DNA of 64,000 nucleotides from Pistricoccus aurantiacus. GTDB taxonomy: Bacteria > Pseudomonadota > Gammaproteobacteria > Pseudomonadales > Halomonadaceae. Where the stretch lies: contig NZ_CP042382.1 in assembly GCF_007954585.1 (NCBI RefSeq), positions 124,001 to 188,000 of the forward strand. The letters run 5' to 3'. Positions 1 to 7,899 of the stretch are shown piece by piece (position 1 is the first letter of the stretch; every line of letters starts with the position of its first letter). Position numbers and translations under genes: made by a program. The notes below the pieces were generated by a model. The model saw only the letters and a list, made by a program, of their open reading frames with translations, had not been told where the DNA came from and made no database searches.

Positions 1-1226
1 GTGATGACGGCGCCGATCTTCAACAGCTTCAGGCGGATGGTATTGACCTGCGCCTGGGCGAAGGCGGTGCGCTTCAGGTAAATCCGACGCAGCCGCTCCA
101 GCAGCAGGTAGGCGAGCCCCGAGAGCAGCAGGCGGTACTGGTTCGGCCACCACGCGTGGCAGCTGGTCCGGTCGGAGAACAGGAACTGCTGCTCCTTGAT
201 CCGATTCTCCATCTCGCCCCGGGCGCAGTAGCGGTGGTCGTAGAGCCACTCGGCGCTGCAGCCGCGCAGGCTGGTGACCACATAGCGCGTGTTGAACCCG
301 CGCCGGCTGGTCTCGGATTTGACGATCACCTTGCGTTGACGCGCGTTCCAGCTCTTGGCCGCGTACTCGATAAAGCCGAACACACGCTGCTTCTCCCAGC
401 TCTCCTCAAAGCGGATGGCCGACGCGTAGTCGGTGTCCAATGCCCGCTTGGCCAGGCGCTTGTTGCCGGCGATGCCGATGATGTAATCGACATCGTGACG
501 GTCACACCAGTTGAGGATCAGCGGGCGGCAGAAGCCGCTGTCACCGCGGAACACGATCCGTACCTCAGGCCACGCTTGACGCAGCCGCCGGACCAGCAGC
601 GCCAGGACGGCGCCGGCATGATGGGCGGCATCCCGCGAGGCCGGGCGCAGATAGCTGGCCAGCAGCTGATCACCGCAGAACACGAACAGCGGCAGGAAGA
701 TGTAGTGGTCGTAGTAACCGGAGAAGTGCCGCCCGAGCTGCTCGCCGTGCACGCGATCGTCGGTGGCATCAAAGTCGAGGTAGAGCGGCTTCTTGGGTGG
801 CTTGCGGAAGGAACGGATGAACTGCTCGATGAGCTCCTCATGAATAGCCACCGCCCAGTCTCGGTTGGCCTGTTGCTCGAAGCGACACAGGGTGGACTGG
901 CTGGCCAGCACGCCATCGGTATCGACGGCGGTCTGCAGAGCGACGTCATGGCGCAGCGCGTGGTGATCATTGAGATCTTCGTAGCCCAGGGCCAGGCCGA
1001 AGACACGCTGACGGACCAAGGTTTGCGTGCGGTGGTGGCAGCGTTGAGGATCACGCTCATCGGTCAGCCGGCGGGCCACGGCGCGTGTCAGGCTCATCTC
1101 ACGGTCGAGCTGACGCAACAACAAGATGCCGCCGTCGGAAGTGACATCGCCGCCATCGAAACTGGCGACGATCCGACGGCCTTTACAGCGTGGAAAGGAA
1201 GCGGAGGGCATGGTACATTTTGTCAT
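1..1226 (-). CDS. IS1380 family transposase (partial, C-terminus outside window)
   Basis: DDE transposase that cuts and joins the ends of its own element. The minus-strand frame is open from the ATG at 1226 to the window edge and follows the full transposase at 28621-29940 residue by residue; about 31 C-terminal codons are missing. Visible motifs are the catalytic-type FDATDD and FRGDSGF stretches and the GEMENRIKEQQ helix near the third acidic residue. No stop or frameshift is seen in the visible part, so it may be active. The start is set by identity with the other copy (MTKCT) and lies just inside the left terminal repeat. Confidence 0.9.
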   Translation of the reverse strand, partial: MTKCTMPSASFPRCKGRRIVASFDGGDVTSDGGILLLRQLDREMSLTRAVARRLTDERDPQRCHHRTQTLVRQRVFGLALGYEDLNDHHALRHDVALQTAVDTDGVLASQSTLCRFEQQANRDWAVAIHEELIEQFIRSFRKPPKKPLYLDFDATDDRVHGEQLGRHFSGYYDHYIFLPLFVFCGDQLLASYLRPASRDAAHHAGAVLALLVRRLRQAWPEVRIVFRGDSGFCRPLILNWCDRHDVDYIIGIAGNKRLAKRALDTDYASAIRFEESWEKQRVFGFIEYAAKSWNARQRKVIVKSETSRRGFNTRYVVTSLRGCSAEWLYDHRYCARGEMENRIKEQQFLFSDRTSCHAWWPNQYRLLLSGLAYLLLERLRRIYLKRTAFAQAQVNTIRLKLLKIGAVI

Positions 1227-1317
1227 GGCGGCTGAGTCGGCTGGTTCTTGTGTAGGAGCTTGAATTATAACCGATTTTCAGCCGTCTTTTTCATGTCTGG
1301 TGCAATTTTCGGGTTAG
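1..1317 (-). mobile_element. IS1380-family insertion sequence, copy 1 (cut by window start)
   Basis: Element read on the minus strand, with its terminal inverted repeat at about 1299-1317 (minus-strand reading CTAACCCGAAAATTGCACC). The same end, with few differences, is found at the second copy at 28530. The far end lies outside the window. The first 86 bases of the transposase gene differ from the second copy at roughly one base in seven, so the two are diverged relatives and not a recent duplication. The inner edge abuts a truncated toxin gene, which marks this as an insertion junction. Confidence 0.85.
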
Positions 1318-1537
1318 TCAGGCAGTCATGGCGATGATCACCAGCGCCAAGAACTCCGCATGACCGTTGGACATGGAGATCCAGGATCTCGATATCGCCG
1401 GCTTGCCTTCTCCTTCCATCGTTCGGATGAAGCTTTTTACTCTCGAAACCCGGCTCGTTCTACGTAAGGCTGGTCAATTAGGTGAAAAAGATCGACAGCA
1501 TATTGCCTCTATTCTTCAGCAACTGCTTCCCCTCTGA
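1318..1537 (+). pseudogene. Remnant of PemK/MazF-family mRNA interferase toxin
   Basis: The plus-strand frame reads QAVMAMITSAKNSA, stop, PLDMEIQDLDIAGLPSPS, and then continues through VRMKLFTLETRLVLRKAG to a TGA at 1535-1537. The second part is the typical C-terminal end of PemK/MazF-like endoribonuclease toxins (AGLPxPSxVRMKLFTL). The N-terminal half is missing because the gene meets the inverted repeat of the IS1380 element at 1317. An internal TGA sits where the family usually has Trp (SAWPLD). The gene is therefore doubly dead. Its antitoxin would lie beyond the element or is lost. Confidence 0.75.
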
Positions 1538-1596
1538 TAAACACTTCAGTTCCGTTTCCGGCGAGTTTTCTGGTCGCCCCGCGTTACACTGACCCC

Positions 1597-3015
1597 ATGA
1601 ATATCGCAGCCACGCCAAAAGACGACGCCTTGCTGACGCCGGAACGTTGTCACCGGGCCCGCCTCGCCCGGGACGCCCGTTTCGATGGCCGTTTCTTCAC
1701 CGCAGTGACGACCACCGGTATCTACTGTCGGCCGATCTGTCCCGCCACGCCGCCGCTGGAGCGCAACGTCGTCTATTTCGAAAGCGCCGTCACCGCCGCT
1801 CAAGCGGGTTATCGCCCTTGCCTGCGCTGCCGGCCGGACAGCGCCCCGGACTCCCCTGCCTGGCGTGGCACGCAAACCACCCTGGAGCGCGCTCTGCGGC
1901 TGATCGACGAAGGCGCCTTGCAGAACGGCTCGGTAGCGCAACTGTGCGAGCGCCTGGGTATCGGCGAGCGTTATCTACGCCGACTCTTTCGCGAGCGCTT
2001 CGGGGTCTCGCCGAAGGCCTACGCCCTTTATCGCCAGAGCCTGTTCGCCAAACAGCTGCTGCATCAAACCCGGCTTCCCGTCACGGAAATCGCCCACGCC
2101 AGCGGATTCAACAGTCTGCGACGCTTCAACGATGCCTTTCAGCGCCATATCGGCTTGAGTCCGCGGGCGGTACGCCGCGAATCCGGCGAAGGCGACTCGA
2201 AACTCAGCCTTCACCTGGCCTATCGCCCGCCCTATGCCTGGTCGGCGGTGCGTGACTTCTTTATCCCCCGCCTGATTCCCGGGATGGAATGGGTCGACGA
2301 GAACCGCTATGGCCGCTGTATCCAGTGGGGAAGTGCCAAGGGCCACTTTACCGCTACCCATGAACCGCAGCGTCATGGTTTTCGTGTCGAACTCGAACTC
2401 AGCGATCTGCGGGCGCTCCCGCCGGTGGTACGCCGGATTCGCCAGCTGCTCGACCTGGACGCGGACACTCGAACCATCGAAGCTCACCTTGCGGCTACCG
2501 TGCCGCAGCTCACGCTGGTGGAAGGCCTGCGCCTGCCCGGGGTCTGGAACCTGTTCGAAGCCGGAGTCCGAGCCATCCTCGGACAGCATATTTCCGAAGC
2601 CGTCGCCCGCAACCTGACCGAGACCCTGGTAACCACCCTTGGCGAGCCGCTGGAAGATTCCACCGGCCAGGCGCGCTATCTGTTCCCCACGCCGGAGCGA
2701 ATCGACGCCAGCGATCTGGCCTTTCTGGGCATGCCAAGCGCCCGTCGCGCCACCCTGAAACGCTTCGCCGACTGGTATTACCAGTCGGAATCGCCGGACG
2801 ATTCGAAAGCCTGGATAGCGCTCAAGGGCATCGGCCCCTGGACCGCGGACTACGCAGCCCTGCGCGGGTTGTCCCATCCGGATATCTGGCTGGGCGGCGA
2901 CCTGGGGGTTCGCAAGGCGTCGAAACTGCTGGACGACTTCGACCCGGCTATTGCCGCTCCCTGGCGTAGCTACCTCACTCTTCAACTTTGGCAACATCTT
3001 TGGAGGAGTCATTAA
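1597..3015 (+). CDS. alkA: DNA-3-methyladenine glycosylase II with Ada zinc and AraC domains (AlkA-type fusion)
   Basis: Three-part alkylation-damage protein of 472 residues. Residues about 18-85 form the Ada methyl-phosphotriester receiver with its four zinc cysteines (Cys44 and Cys48 in [10 protein letters not shown], Cys75 and Cys78 in [10 protein letters not shown]). Residues about 95-195 are an AraC-type double helix-turn-helix. The rest is an AlkA glycosylase with a helix-hairpin-helix ([16 protein letters not shown]) and a candidate catalytic Asp435 in [11 protein letters not shown]. Such fusions sense methylated DNA phosphates, activate the adaptive response and excise 3-methyladenine from DNA. 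The ogt gene follows after one base past the stop, preceded by GGAGG, so the two are one operon, probably self-activated. Confidence 0.92.
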   Translation: MNIAATPKDDALLTPERCHRARLARDARFDGRFFTAVTTTGIYCRPICPATPPLERNVVYFESAVTAAQAGYRPCLRCRPDSAPDSPAWRGTQTTLERALRLIDEGALQNGSVAQLCERLGIGERYLRRLFRERFGVSPKAYALYRQSLFAKQLLHQTRLPVTEIAHASGFNSLRRFNDAFQRHIGLSPRAVRRESGEGDSKLSLHLAYRPPYAWSAVRDFFIPRLIPGMEWVDENRYGRCIQWGSAKGHFTATHEPQRHGFRVELELSDLRALPPVVRRIRQLLDLDADTRTIEAHLAATVPQLTLVEGLRLPGVWNLFEAGVRAILGQHISEAVARNLTETLVTTLGEPLEDSTGQARYLFPTPERIDASDLAFLGMPSARRATLKRFADWYYQSESPDDSKAWIALKGIGPWTADYAALRGLSHPDIWLGGDLGVRKASKLLDDFDPAIAAPWRSYLTLQLWQHLWRSH

Positions 3016-3016
3016 G

Positions 3017-3481
3017 ATGAACGTGGACTATTTCCAACCGCCCGGTGAGTCGCCGATTGGTCTGCTGAAGATTCGCGCCACTGACAAAGGACTGACGGAA
3101 ATCGACTTTGTGGAGGCTCGCGATGAAACGCCCCGCCCCAATGCGATGACCCAGCAATGCCAGACGCAGCTGGCGGAATATTTCGCAGGCAGGCGGCGTG
3201 AGTTCGATCTACCCTTGACGCCTCAGGGAACTGAATTTCAGCAGCAGGTATGGAGGGCGCTGCGGGAGATTCCCTACGGCCAGACCTGCAGCTACTCTTC
3301 CCTGGCGGAAACGCTGAACCGCTCTGGCGCCCAGCGCGCGGTAGGTGCCGCCAACGGCAAGAACCCGATTTCCATCGTGGTGCCCTGTCACCGGGTCATC
3401 GGCCGCAGCGGTCGCCTGACCGGCTACGCCGGCGGCTTGGAGCGTAAGGAATGGCTGTTGATGCATGAACGCAAGCACTAA
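3017..3481 (+). CDS. ogt: Methylated-DNA--protein-cysteine methyltransferase
   Basis: Suicide repair protein that moves the methyl group from O6-methylguanine (and O4-methylthymine) onto its own cysteine. The active-site PCHRV motif is clear ([20 protein letters not shown]), as is the helix-turn-helix region before it ([15 protein letters not shown]). I chose the ATG at 3017 ([10 protein letters not shown]) because it follows a GGAGG at 3002-3006; a longer frame from 2951 would run through the alkA end and has no family support. The resulting 154 residues match the single-domain Ogt/MGMT size. It is translationally coupled to the alkA-type gene and completes the adaptive response pair. Confidence 0.95.
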   Translation: MNVDYFQPPGESPIGLLKIRATDKGLTEIDFVEARDETPRPNAMTQQCQTQLAEYFAGRRREFDLPLTPQGTEFQQQVWRALREIPYGQTCSYSSLAETLNRSGAQRAVGAANGKNPISIVVPCHRVIGRSGRLTGYAGGLERKEWLLMHERKH

Positions 3482-3491
3482 GAAAGGCGAT

Positions 3492-4283
3492 ATGTCACGC
3501 CGCCTGCCGATAGTCTTCGGCCTGCTGCTGCTCGCGGGCCTGTCCTGGGTGAGCATTCCCCAGGAGCTGGCCACCGCCGCCATCGACGACGCCCTGGGCG
3601 GCGCCTTCTCCGCTTTCGCCATCGCCAAGGGCCTGAACGCCAGCATTTCAGTGTTGCAAAGCTCAACCCTGGACTTTCAGGTCTTCCAGGTCTCCGTAGG
3701 CGAGGCGCTGGACCCGGCCAACGACATGATCGAGCGCTTCTCCTGGGTGATGTTCGCCGCCAGCGGCTCCCTGGCGCTGCAGAAACTGCTGCTGGGGATT
3801 TCCGCCAGCCCTATCATCAAGGGTCTGCTGACCGGGGTCTGCCTGATCGGCGTCGTCCTGATCGCTTTCGGCCGCAAACGCTGGCAGCCGCCGCTGTTCA
3901 AGACGCTGATGGTGGCGGTCATGCTGCGTTTTGCCGTGGTGCTGGTCGCCCTGGCCAGCGGCCTGGCGGAGCAGGCCTTTCTCGAGGAGCCGCGCACCGC
4001 CACCATGGCGGAACTGCAAAGCAGCCAGGAAGAACTCGAAACCCTGGCGGAAAAGCGCATCGCCCAAGGTAACGATAAAGACGAAAGCTGGTGGAAAAAC
4101 CTCACCGGCCGGGTCGGTAGCCTGGTCGGCAACCCGGTGGACGGTATGCGCGAACGCTTCGACGCCATCACCGATCAGGTCATCGACCTGACGATGATCT
4201 TTATCACCCAGACGATGCTGTTTCCTTTGGCGTTTCTATATCTGCTGTATCGGTTGGCGAAGCGGCTTTTTGATTATCGCTAG
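3492..4283 (+). CDS. Conserved integral membrane protein, unknown function
   Basis: I do not recognise a named family. The product (about 263 residues) starts with a hydrophobic segment (PIVFGLLLLAGLSWVSI) that could be a signal anchor. Two central membrane segments follow (around GLLTGVCLIGVVLIAF and LMVAVMLRFAVVLVALASG), then a soluble acidic, Glu-rich stretch of about 80 residues, and a last membrane segment (MIFITQTMLFPLAFLYLLYRL). The start at 3492 follows GAAAGGCG; an upstream in-frame ATG at 3465 would overlap ogt and lacks a ribosome site. It lies directly after ogt and may be cotranscribed with the repair genes, but nothing in the sequence ties it to repair. Confidence 0.7.
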   Translation: MSRRLPIVFGLLLLAGLSWVSIPQELATAAIDDALGGAFSAFAIAKGLNASISVLQSSTLDFQVFQVSVGEALDPANDMIERFSWVMFAASGSLALQKLLLGISASPIIKGLLTGVCLIGVVLIAFGRKRWQPPLFKTLMVAVMLRFAVVLVALASGLAEQAFLEEPRTATMAELQSSQEELETLAEKRIAQGNDKDESWWKNLTGRVGSLVGNPVDGMRERFDAITDQVIDLTMIFITQTMLFPLAFLYLLYRLAKRLFDYR

Positions 4284-4330
4284 ATTGACAGTCTTTGCAT
4301 TTCTCAAGGGGTTGCGCAAAAATACACAAC

Positions 4331-4519
4331 ATGAAAAGCGCAGACGTTATCAAACGGTTGAAAGCCGAAGGCTGGCAACACGTCGGTGGCAAAGGCGATC
4401 ACATGAAATTCAAGCATCCGGCGCGATCCGGCCATGTAGTCGTTCCCCATCCTCGCAAAGACATCGCTACCGGAACTCTGCGTAACATCTATCGTCAAGC
4501 CGGTTGGGCCTGGAGGTGA
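4331..4519 (+). CDS. hicA: HicA family mRNA interferase toxin
   Basis: Small (62 residues) double-stranded-RNA-binding-fold ribonuclease of a type II toxin-antitoxin pair. It has the family layout: MKSADVIKRLKAEGW at the N-terminus, the catalytic His24 in GGKGDHMKFKHP, and a VVVPHPRKDIATGTLRNI segment. I start at 4331 because MKSADV is the usual HicA beginning. The antitoxin gene begins 2 bases after the stop, using the GGAGGTGA formed by the last hicA codons as its ribosome site, so the pair is coupled. Confidence 0.93.
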   Translation: MKSADVIKRLKAEGWQHVGGKGDHMKFKHPARSGHVVVPHPRKDIATGTLRNIYRQAGWAWR

Positions 4520-4521
4520 GC

Positions 4522-4914
4522 ATGCTTTACCCCGTTTACGTTCATAAGGATGCCGACAGCGCCTACGGCATTACCTTTCCGGATTTCCCGGGATGCTTTT
4601 CCGCAGCGGACGAACTGGCCGACCTCCCGCGCATGGCGCAAGAAGCCGTCGAAGTATATTTTGAAGGCGAGAATCTACCTATTCCTGCACCTTCGACTCC
4701 AGAAGACTGGCAGGATGACGAACGCTTTCAGAATGGCTACTGGATGCTGCTCGATATCGATCTGTCGAGAATCAGCACCCGTGCGGTACGGGTAAACGTC
4801 AGCCTACCGGAATGGCTGGTCGCTCGGATCGACGAAGCCGCCGGTGAGCGTCATCTCAGCCGCTCGGCTTTTCTGGCTCTGGCCGCGCAGCGTGAAATGG
4901 CTCAAACCCAATAA
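4522..4914 (+). CDS. hicB: HicB family antitoxin
   Basis: Antitoxin of 130 residues that neutralises HicA and normally represses the operon. The N-terminal half is the partially degraded RNase H fold of HicB (YPVYVHKDADSAYGITFPDF, then PGCFSAADEL). The C-terminal part (RAVRVNVSLPEWLVARIDEA, then LSRSAFLALAA) is a ribbon-helix-helix DNA-binding domain. The ATG at 4522 is preceded by GGAGGTGA; a longer frame from 4504 adds only hicA-overlapping residues. The gene pair looks intact, in contrast to the broken BrnT and PemK loci elsewhere in the window. Confidence 0.93.
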   Translation: MLYPVYVHKDADSAYGITFPDFPGCFSAADELADLPRMAQEAVEVYFEGENLPIPAPSTPEDWQDDERFQNGYWMLLDIDLSRISTRAVRVNVSLPEWLVARIDEAAGERHLSRSAFLALAAQREMAQTQ

Positions 4915-4946
4915 GAAGCCCTCTCGATTCTGATCCGCCGGCTGAT

Positions 4947-4971
4947 CCGGGGTCGGCTAGACCGACCCCGG
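4947..4971. terminator. Hairpin between convergent hicB and cpxP-like genes
   Basis: Perfect 10-bp stem (CCGGGGTCGG / CCGACCCCGG) with a 5-base loop, placed between the ends of two convergent genes. There is no T run on either side, so it may be a weak or bidirectional terminator. The position is the main support. Confidence 0.5.
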
Positions 4972-4984
4972 CACCGGTCAATGA

Positions 4985-5560
4985 CTAGTTACGGCGATCC
5001 TCACCGCGACGCTGCTCCATGCGCTCCCGGCGCTGGTCCTTCATTTCCTGGCGCTCGGCCTGCATCTTGGCCCAGATCTCGCGCTGCTCCTCGTTCAGCA
5101 CATCGTAGATGGCGGCATAGGTATCCGCACGTGACTGAATGCGCTGCCGTGCCATTTCCGCGGCCCGGTCCGTGGCCTCTTCGACCATGGACTGGTAGTC
5201 ACTGCTGGTCGGGTCGCCACTGAACAGCTGCGGGCGGTCCTGGTCTTTTTTCTGCTGACGCTGTTCACGACGCTCGTCGCGCTGCTTGTCGAAGATATCG
5301 CGCATCGCGTCGCGCTGATCCTCGCTTAAACTGAGGCGGGTTGCCATGTGCTCGAAGCGATGCTGGCTCATCTTGCCCTGAGAGCCGTGCATCATGCCGC
5401 CCCGCTTGCCGCCTTGGCAGTCGCGCTGGGAGTGCTTGCTATAGCCATCGCCAGGGCCTCCGCTGCCTCCACCGGACCAGGCCAGGGCCATTGGGCTAGC
5501 GCTCAGGGCGGCGGCGATGGCCAGGGGCAGAATCAGCTTGCGTGTGGATAAATGTTTCAT
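4985..5560 (-). CDS. Spy/CpxP family periplasmic chaperone
   Basis: Secreted protein of 191 residues with a signal peptide (MKHLSTRKLILPLAIAAALS... ending near SPMALA). The mature part is Gly-rich at first, then a long highly charged helical hairpin with two LTxxQ-type motifs (LSLSEDQR and LNEEQREIW), the hallmark of Spy and CpxP. These proteins bind unfolded periplasmic proteins; CpxP also damps its cognate sensor kinase. The gene is divergent from a CpxR/CpxA-like pair, and a GTAAA-N6-GTAAA site lies in the shared upstream region. That supports a CpxP role, though Spy-like chaperone activity without kinase control is also possible. Confidence 0.88.
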   Translation of the reverse strand: MKHLSTRKLILPLAIAAALSASPMALAWSGGGSGGPGDGYSKHSQRDCQGGKRGGMMHGSQGKMSQHRFEHMATRLSLSEDQRDAMRDIFDKQRDERREQRQQKKDQDRPQLFSGDPTSSDYQSMVEEATDRAAEMARQRIQSRADTYAAIYDVLNEEQREIWAKMQAERQEMKDQRRERMEQRRGEDRRN

Positions 5561-5652
5561 GTTGCTCTCCTCGTGATTCTCGATGGGCCAGGGTATTCGT
5601 CCTGGATCGAGTACAGCTTACCGCTCGGGATGTCAGATGCCGTCAGGGCGAT

Positions 5653-5668
5653 GTAAAGATTGGGTAAA
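5653..5668 (+). promoter_or_regulatory. Candidate CpxR box
   Basis: GTAAA at 5653-5657 and GTAAA at 5664-5668, separated by 6 bases, in the 171-bp region between the divergent chaperone and response regulator genes. CpxR sites are tandem GTAAA repeats with short spacers. It would allow one bound regulator to control both the chaperone and its own operon. Confidence 0.6.
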
Positions 5669-5731
5669 GGCCGAGAATGACGGCGATGGAGCACGATACA
5701 ATCGCGGCAGGCTTCAAGTGAGGAACAGTGA

Positions 5732-6418
5732 GTGCAGAGCCGCATTTTACTCATCGAGGACGACGACGAACTGCGCGAACTACTGGCGCGCTATCTAGGC
5801 GGGCAGGGGTTGAACGTACAAGAGGCGGCCAATGGCCGCGACGGGCTGGCGCTTGCTCAGGAGGAGCTTGTCGATCTGGTGGTGCTGGACATCATGCTGC
5901 CGGATATCAACGGCCTGGAAGTATTGCGCCGCCTGCGTGGCCGAACCCGCCTGCCGGTGATCCTGCTCACGGCCCGGGGTGAGGAGACCGATCGCATCGT
6001 CGGCTTCGAGGTCGGTGCGGACGACTATATTCCAAAGCCCTGCAATCCGCGGGAGCTGGTCGCGCGTATCCAGGCCATCCTGCGGCGCGTCGCCTGGGAC
6101 CGGGAAACCGATATCGACGACGCCCAGATCGTCGGCGATCTGCGGGTGGAACCGGATCAGCGCCGAGTCTTCCAGAACGAACAGCCGCTGGATCTGACCG
6201 CCACGGAATATGAAATCCTCCAGGTACTGCTGAGCCGAGCCGGTTCGGTGGTGCGCAAGACCGATCTGATGCAGTGGGCCCTGGGGCGGCGCTTGACCCC
6301 GCATGATCGTACCCTGGACATGCACGTCAGCAATCTGCGTCGCAAGTTGGGCGATCAGGGAGAATCCCGCATCGAGACGGTGCGCGGGCTAGGCTACAGC
6401 TACCGGAGCCCGGCATGA
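5732..6418 (+). CDS. OmpR/CpxR-like response regulator
   Basis: Two-domain transcription factor of 228 residues. The receiver (about 1-120) has the acidic pair EDDD at 10-12, the phosphorylated Asp53 in VVLDIMLPD and the conserved Lys in YIPKPCNPREL. The C-terminal winged helix (about 130-226) ends in the RGLGYSYR signature. It is read from a GTG at 5732 behind AGGA; the next gene, a sensor kinase, overlaps its stop by four bases (ATGA). The adjacent CpxP-like chaperone and the GTAAA repeats upstream make a CpxR-type envelope stress role likely. ParR/RstA-like regulators are a less likely alternative. Confidence 0.9.
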   Translation: MQSRILLIEDDDELRELLARYLGGQGLNVQEAANGRDGLALAQEELVDLVVLDIMLPDINGLEVLRRLRGRTRLPVILLTARGEETDRIVGFEVGADDYIPKPCNPRELVARIQAILRRVAWDRETDIDDAQIVGDLRVEPDQRRVFQNEQPLDLTATEYEILQVLLSRAGSVVRKTDLMQWALGRRLTPHDRTLDMHVSNLRRKLGDQGESRIETVRGLGYSYRSPA

Positions 6419-7746
6419 AAAAGCGCATCACCTGGCCGCTGTTCTGGCGCATCTTTCTGCTGATCTGGATCGCCATGGCCACGGCGGTAATAGCCAGCAA
6501 CCTGGCGCTGCGAGAAATGGCGCGCCGGGAGCGTATTCAGCTCGAGCAGCGGGACGACCTGGTAAGTCTCGCCCGGCAGGCGGCAGAACTCGAAGCCGCC
6601 GGACAGCGGCGTTCCGCTCATCGGCTTCTGCGCCAGGCGGGGCAGCGTTTGCAGCTGCATCTATTCCTGCTGGAAGACGGCGAGGCCGGCGATTCCATGG
6701 GGCATCCGCGCCACCGCCAGGAGCGTTACCCGCAACGCCCGGCGGTTATTGCTACGCCAGATGGGTACCAGCTACTGGCCTGGTCCCGGGGCGGACCTGG
6801 TGGCGGAAGGGGCTGGCTCGATCCGCGCTGGTTTCGTTCCCTGGAGCTGGGCCTGACTTTTTTTCTGATCACTCTCGCCTGCTGGTGGATCGCTCGCCAT
6901 ATCAGCCGGCCGCTGCGCCAGATGGAAACCGCTGCGCGGGCCATCGCCGAGGGCGATACCTCCCTGCGGGTAGCCACTCCTGTCGCCAATCGACGCGACG
7001 AGATCGGCGCCTTGGCGAGCGCCTTCAACGCCATGACGGCCCGATTGGAGGCGCTTCTGACCCGCCAGCGACAGCTGGTGCGGGATATTTCCCACGACCT
7101 GCGCACCCCTTTGGCGCGCCAGCGGGTGGCTATCGAACTGGCCGCGGACGCCGGCCAGGAACCAGAGCTGATGACGACGATTCTGCGTCAGAACGAGCGC
7201 CTGGAAGCGATGACCGCGCAGCTTCTCACCCTGTATCGGGTGAGCGATAAAGGCGGGGCGATCGAGCGGCAATCACTGCGCTTTGTCGACTTGGTGGAGG
7301 AAGTATTGGACGGTGCGGCGGATTACGCCGCTCAGCGCGGCGTAGTCTGTCGCTTGAGCATGACCGACGAGGCGCGTGGAGCAAGAGTGCTCGGTGATCG
7401 CGAGCTGCTTTATCGCGCTCTGGACAACCTGCTGCAGAACGCCCTGGATCATACCCTCAGGGAAGGTGAGGTCCATATCAGGGCGGCTATCGAGAACCAG
7501 CGGCTGGTCTGTGAAATTCAGGATAGCGGCCCGGGCGTACCGGAAGAAGCGCTGTCCAAGCTGTTCGAGCCTTTCTTCCGCTCGGATCAGGCCCGGAGTG
7601 GCAAGGGCTGGGGGCTAGGACTCGCCATCGCCAAGGATATCCTCAAGGCTCACGGAGGAAGCATCGAGGCCATAAATGACGCTTCGAGCGGACTGACGAT
7701 CAAGCTGGCTATACCGCTTCGATCACGATATGCACCTTCCGTCTAG
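6415..7746 (+). CDS. CpxA-like sensor histidine kinase
   Basis: Inner-membrane kinase of 443 residues. A first membrane segment (about 8-31), a short periplasmic domain of about 110 residues and a second segment (about 142-163) are followed by a HAMP linker. The HisKA helix has His227 in DISHDLRTPLARQR. The ATPase domain shows the N box (NLLQNALDHT) and G boxes (DSGPGVPEEAL, GKGWGLGLAIAKDI). It would phosphorylate the regulator encoded just upstream, with which it overlaps by 4 bp. The periplasmic loop is rich in Arg and Gln and carries a GGPGGGRG run before the second membrane segment. Signal not evident from sequence; CpxA-type envelope stress is inferred from the chaperone neighbour. Confidence 0.88.
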   Translation: MKKRITWPLFWRIFLLIWIAMATAVIASNLALREMARRERIQLEQRDDLVSLARQAAELEAAGQRRSAHRLLRQAGQRLQLHLFLLEDGEAGDSMGHPRHRQERYPQRPAVIATPDGYQLLAWSRGGPGGGRGWLDPRWFRSLELGLTFFLITLACWWIARHISRPLRQMETAARAIAEGDTSLRVATPVANRRDEIGALASAFNAMTARLEALLTRQRQLVRDISHDLRTPLARQRVAIELAADAGQEPELMTTILRQNERLEAMTAQLLTLYRVSDKGGAIERQSLRFVDLVEEVLDGAADYAAQRGVVCRLSMTDEARGARVLGDRELLYRALDNLLQNALDHTLREGEVHIRAAIENQRLVCEIQDSGPGVPEEALSKLFEPFFRSDQARSGKGWGLGLAIAKDILKAHGGSIEAINDASSGLTIKLAIPLRSRYAPSV

Positions 7747-7809
7747 TACTTTCTCCCAAGAGCCGTGGATGACATCGTGATTTGAGGTAGCCCATTTTGA
7801 TGAAACTCG

Positions 7810-7840
7810 CCAGAAGCCTCTGACTGTCAGAGGCTTCTGG
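7810..7840. terminator. Strong inverted repeat between convergent kinase and dddD
   Basis: Perfect 15-base arms (CCAGAAGCCTCTGAC and its complement) around a single base, so a very stable hairpin in RNA from either strand. It lies between the ends of the kinase gene (+) and dddD (-). No clear T run follows on the plus strand. Probably a bidirectional terminator. Confidence 0.6.
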
Positions 7841-7899
7841 CTATGATAAACATCAATGTTTTCAATGATGCTGGGTTTGATAAGGTAGTGTCGCCAGCC

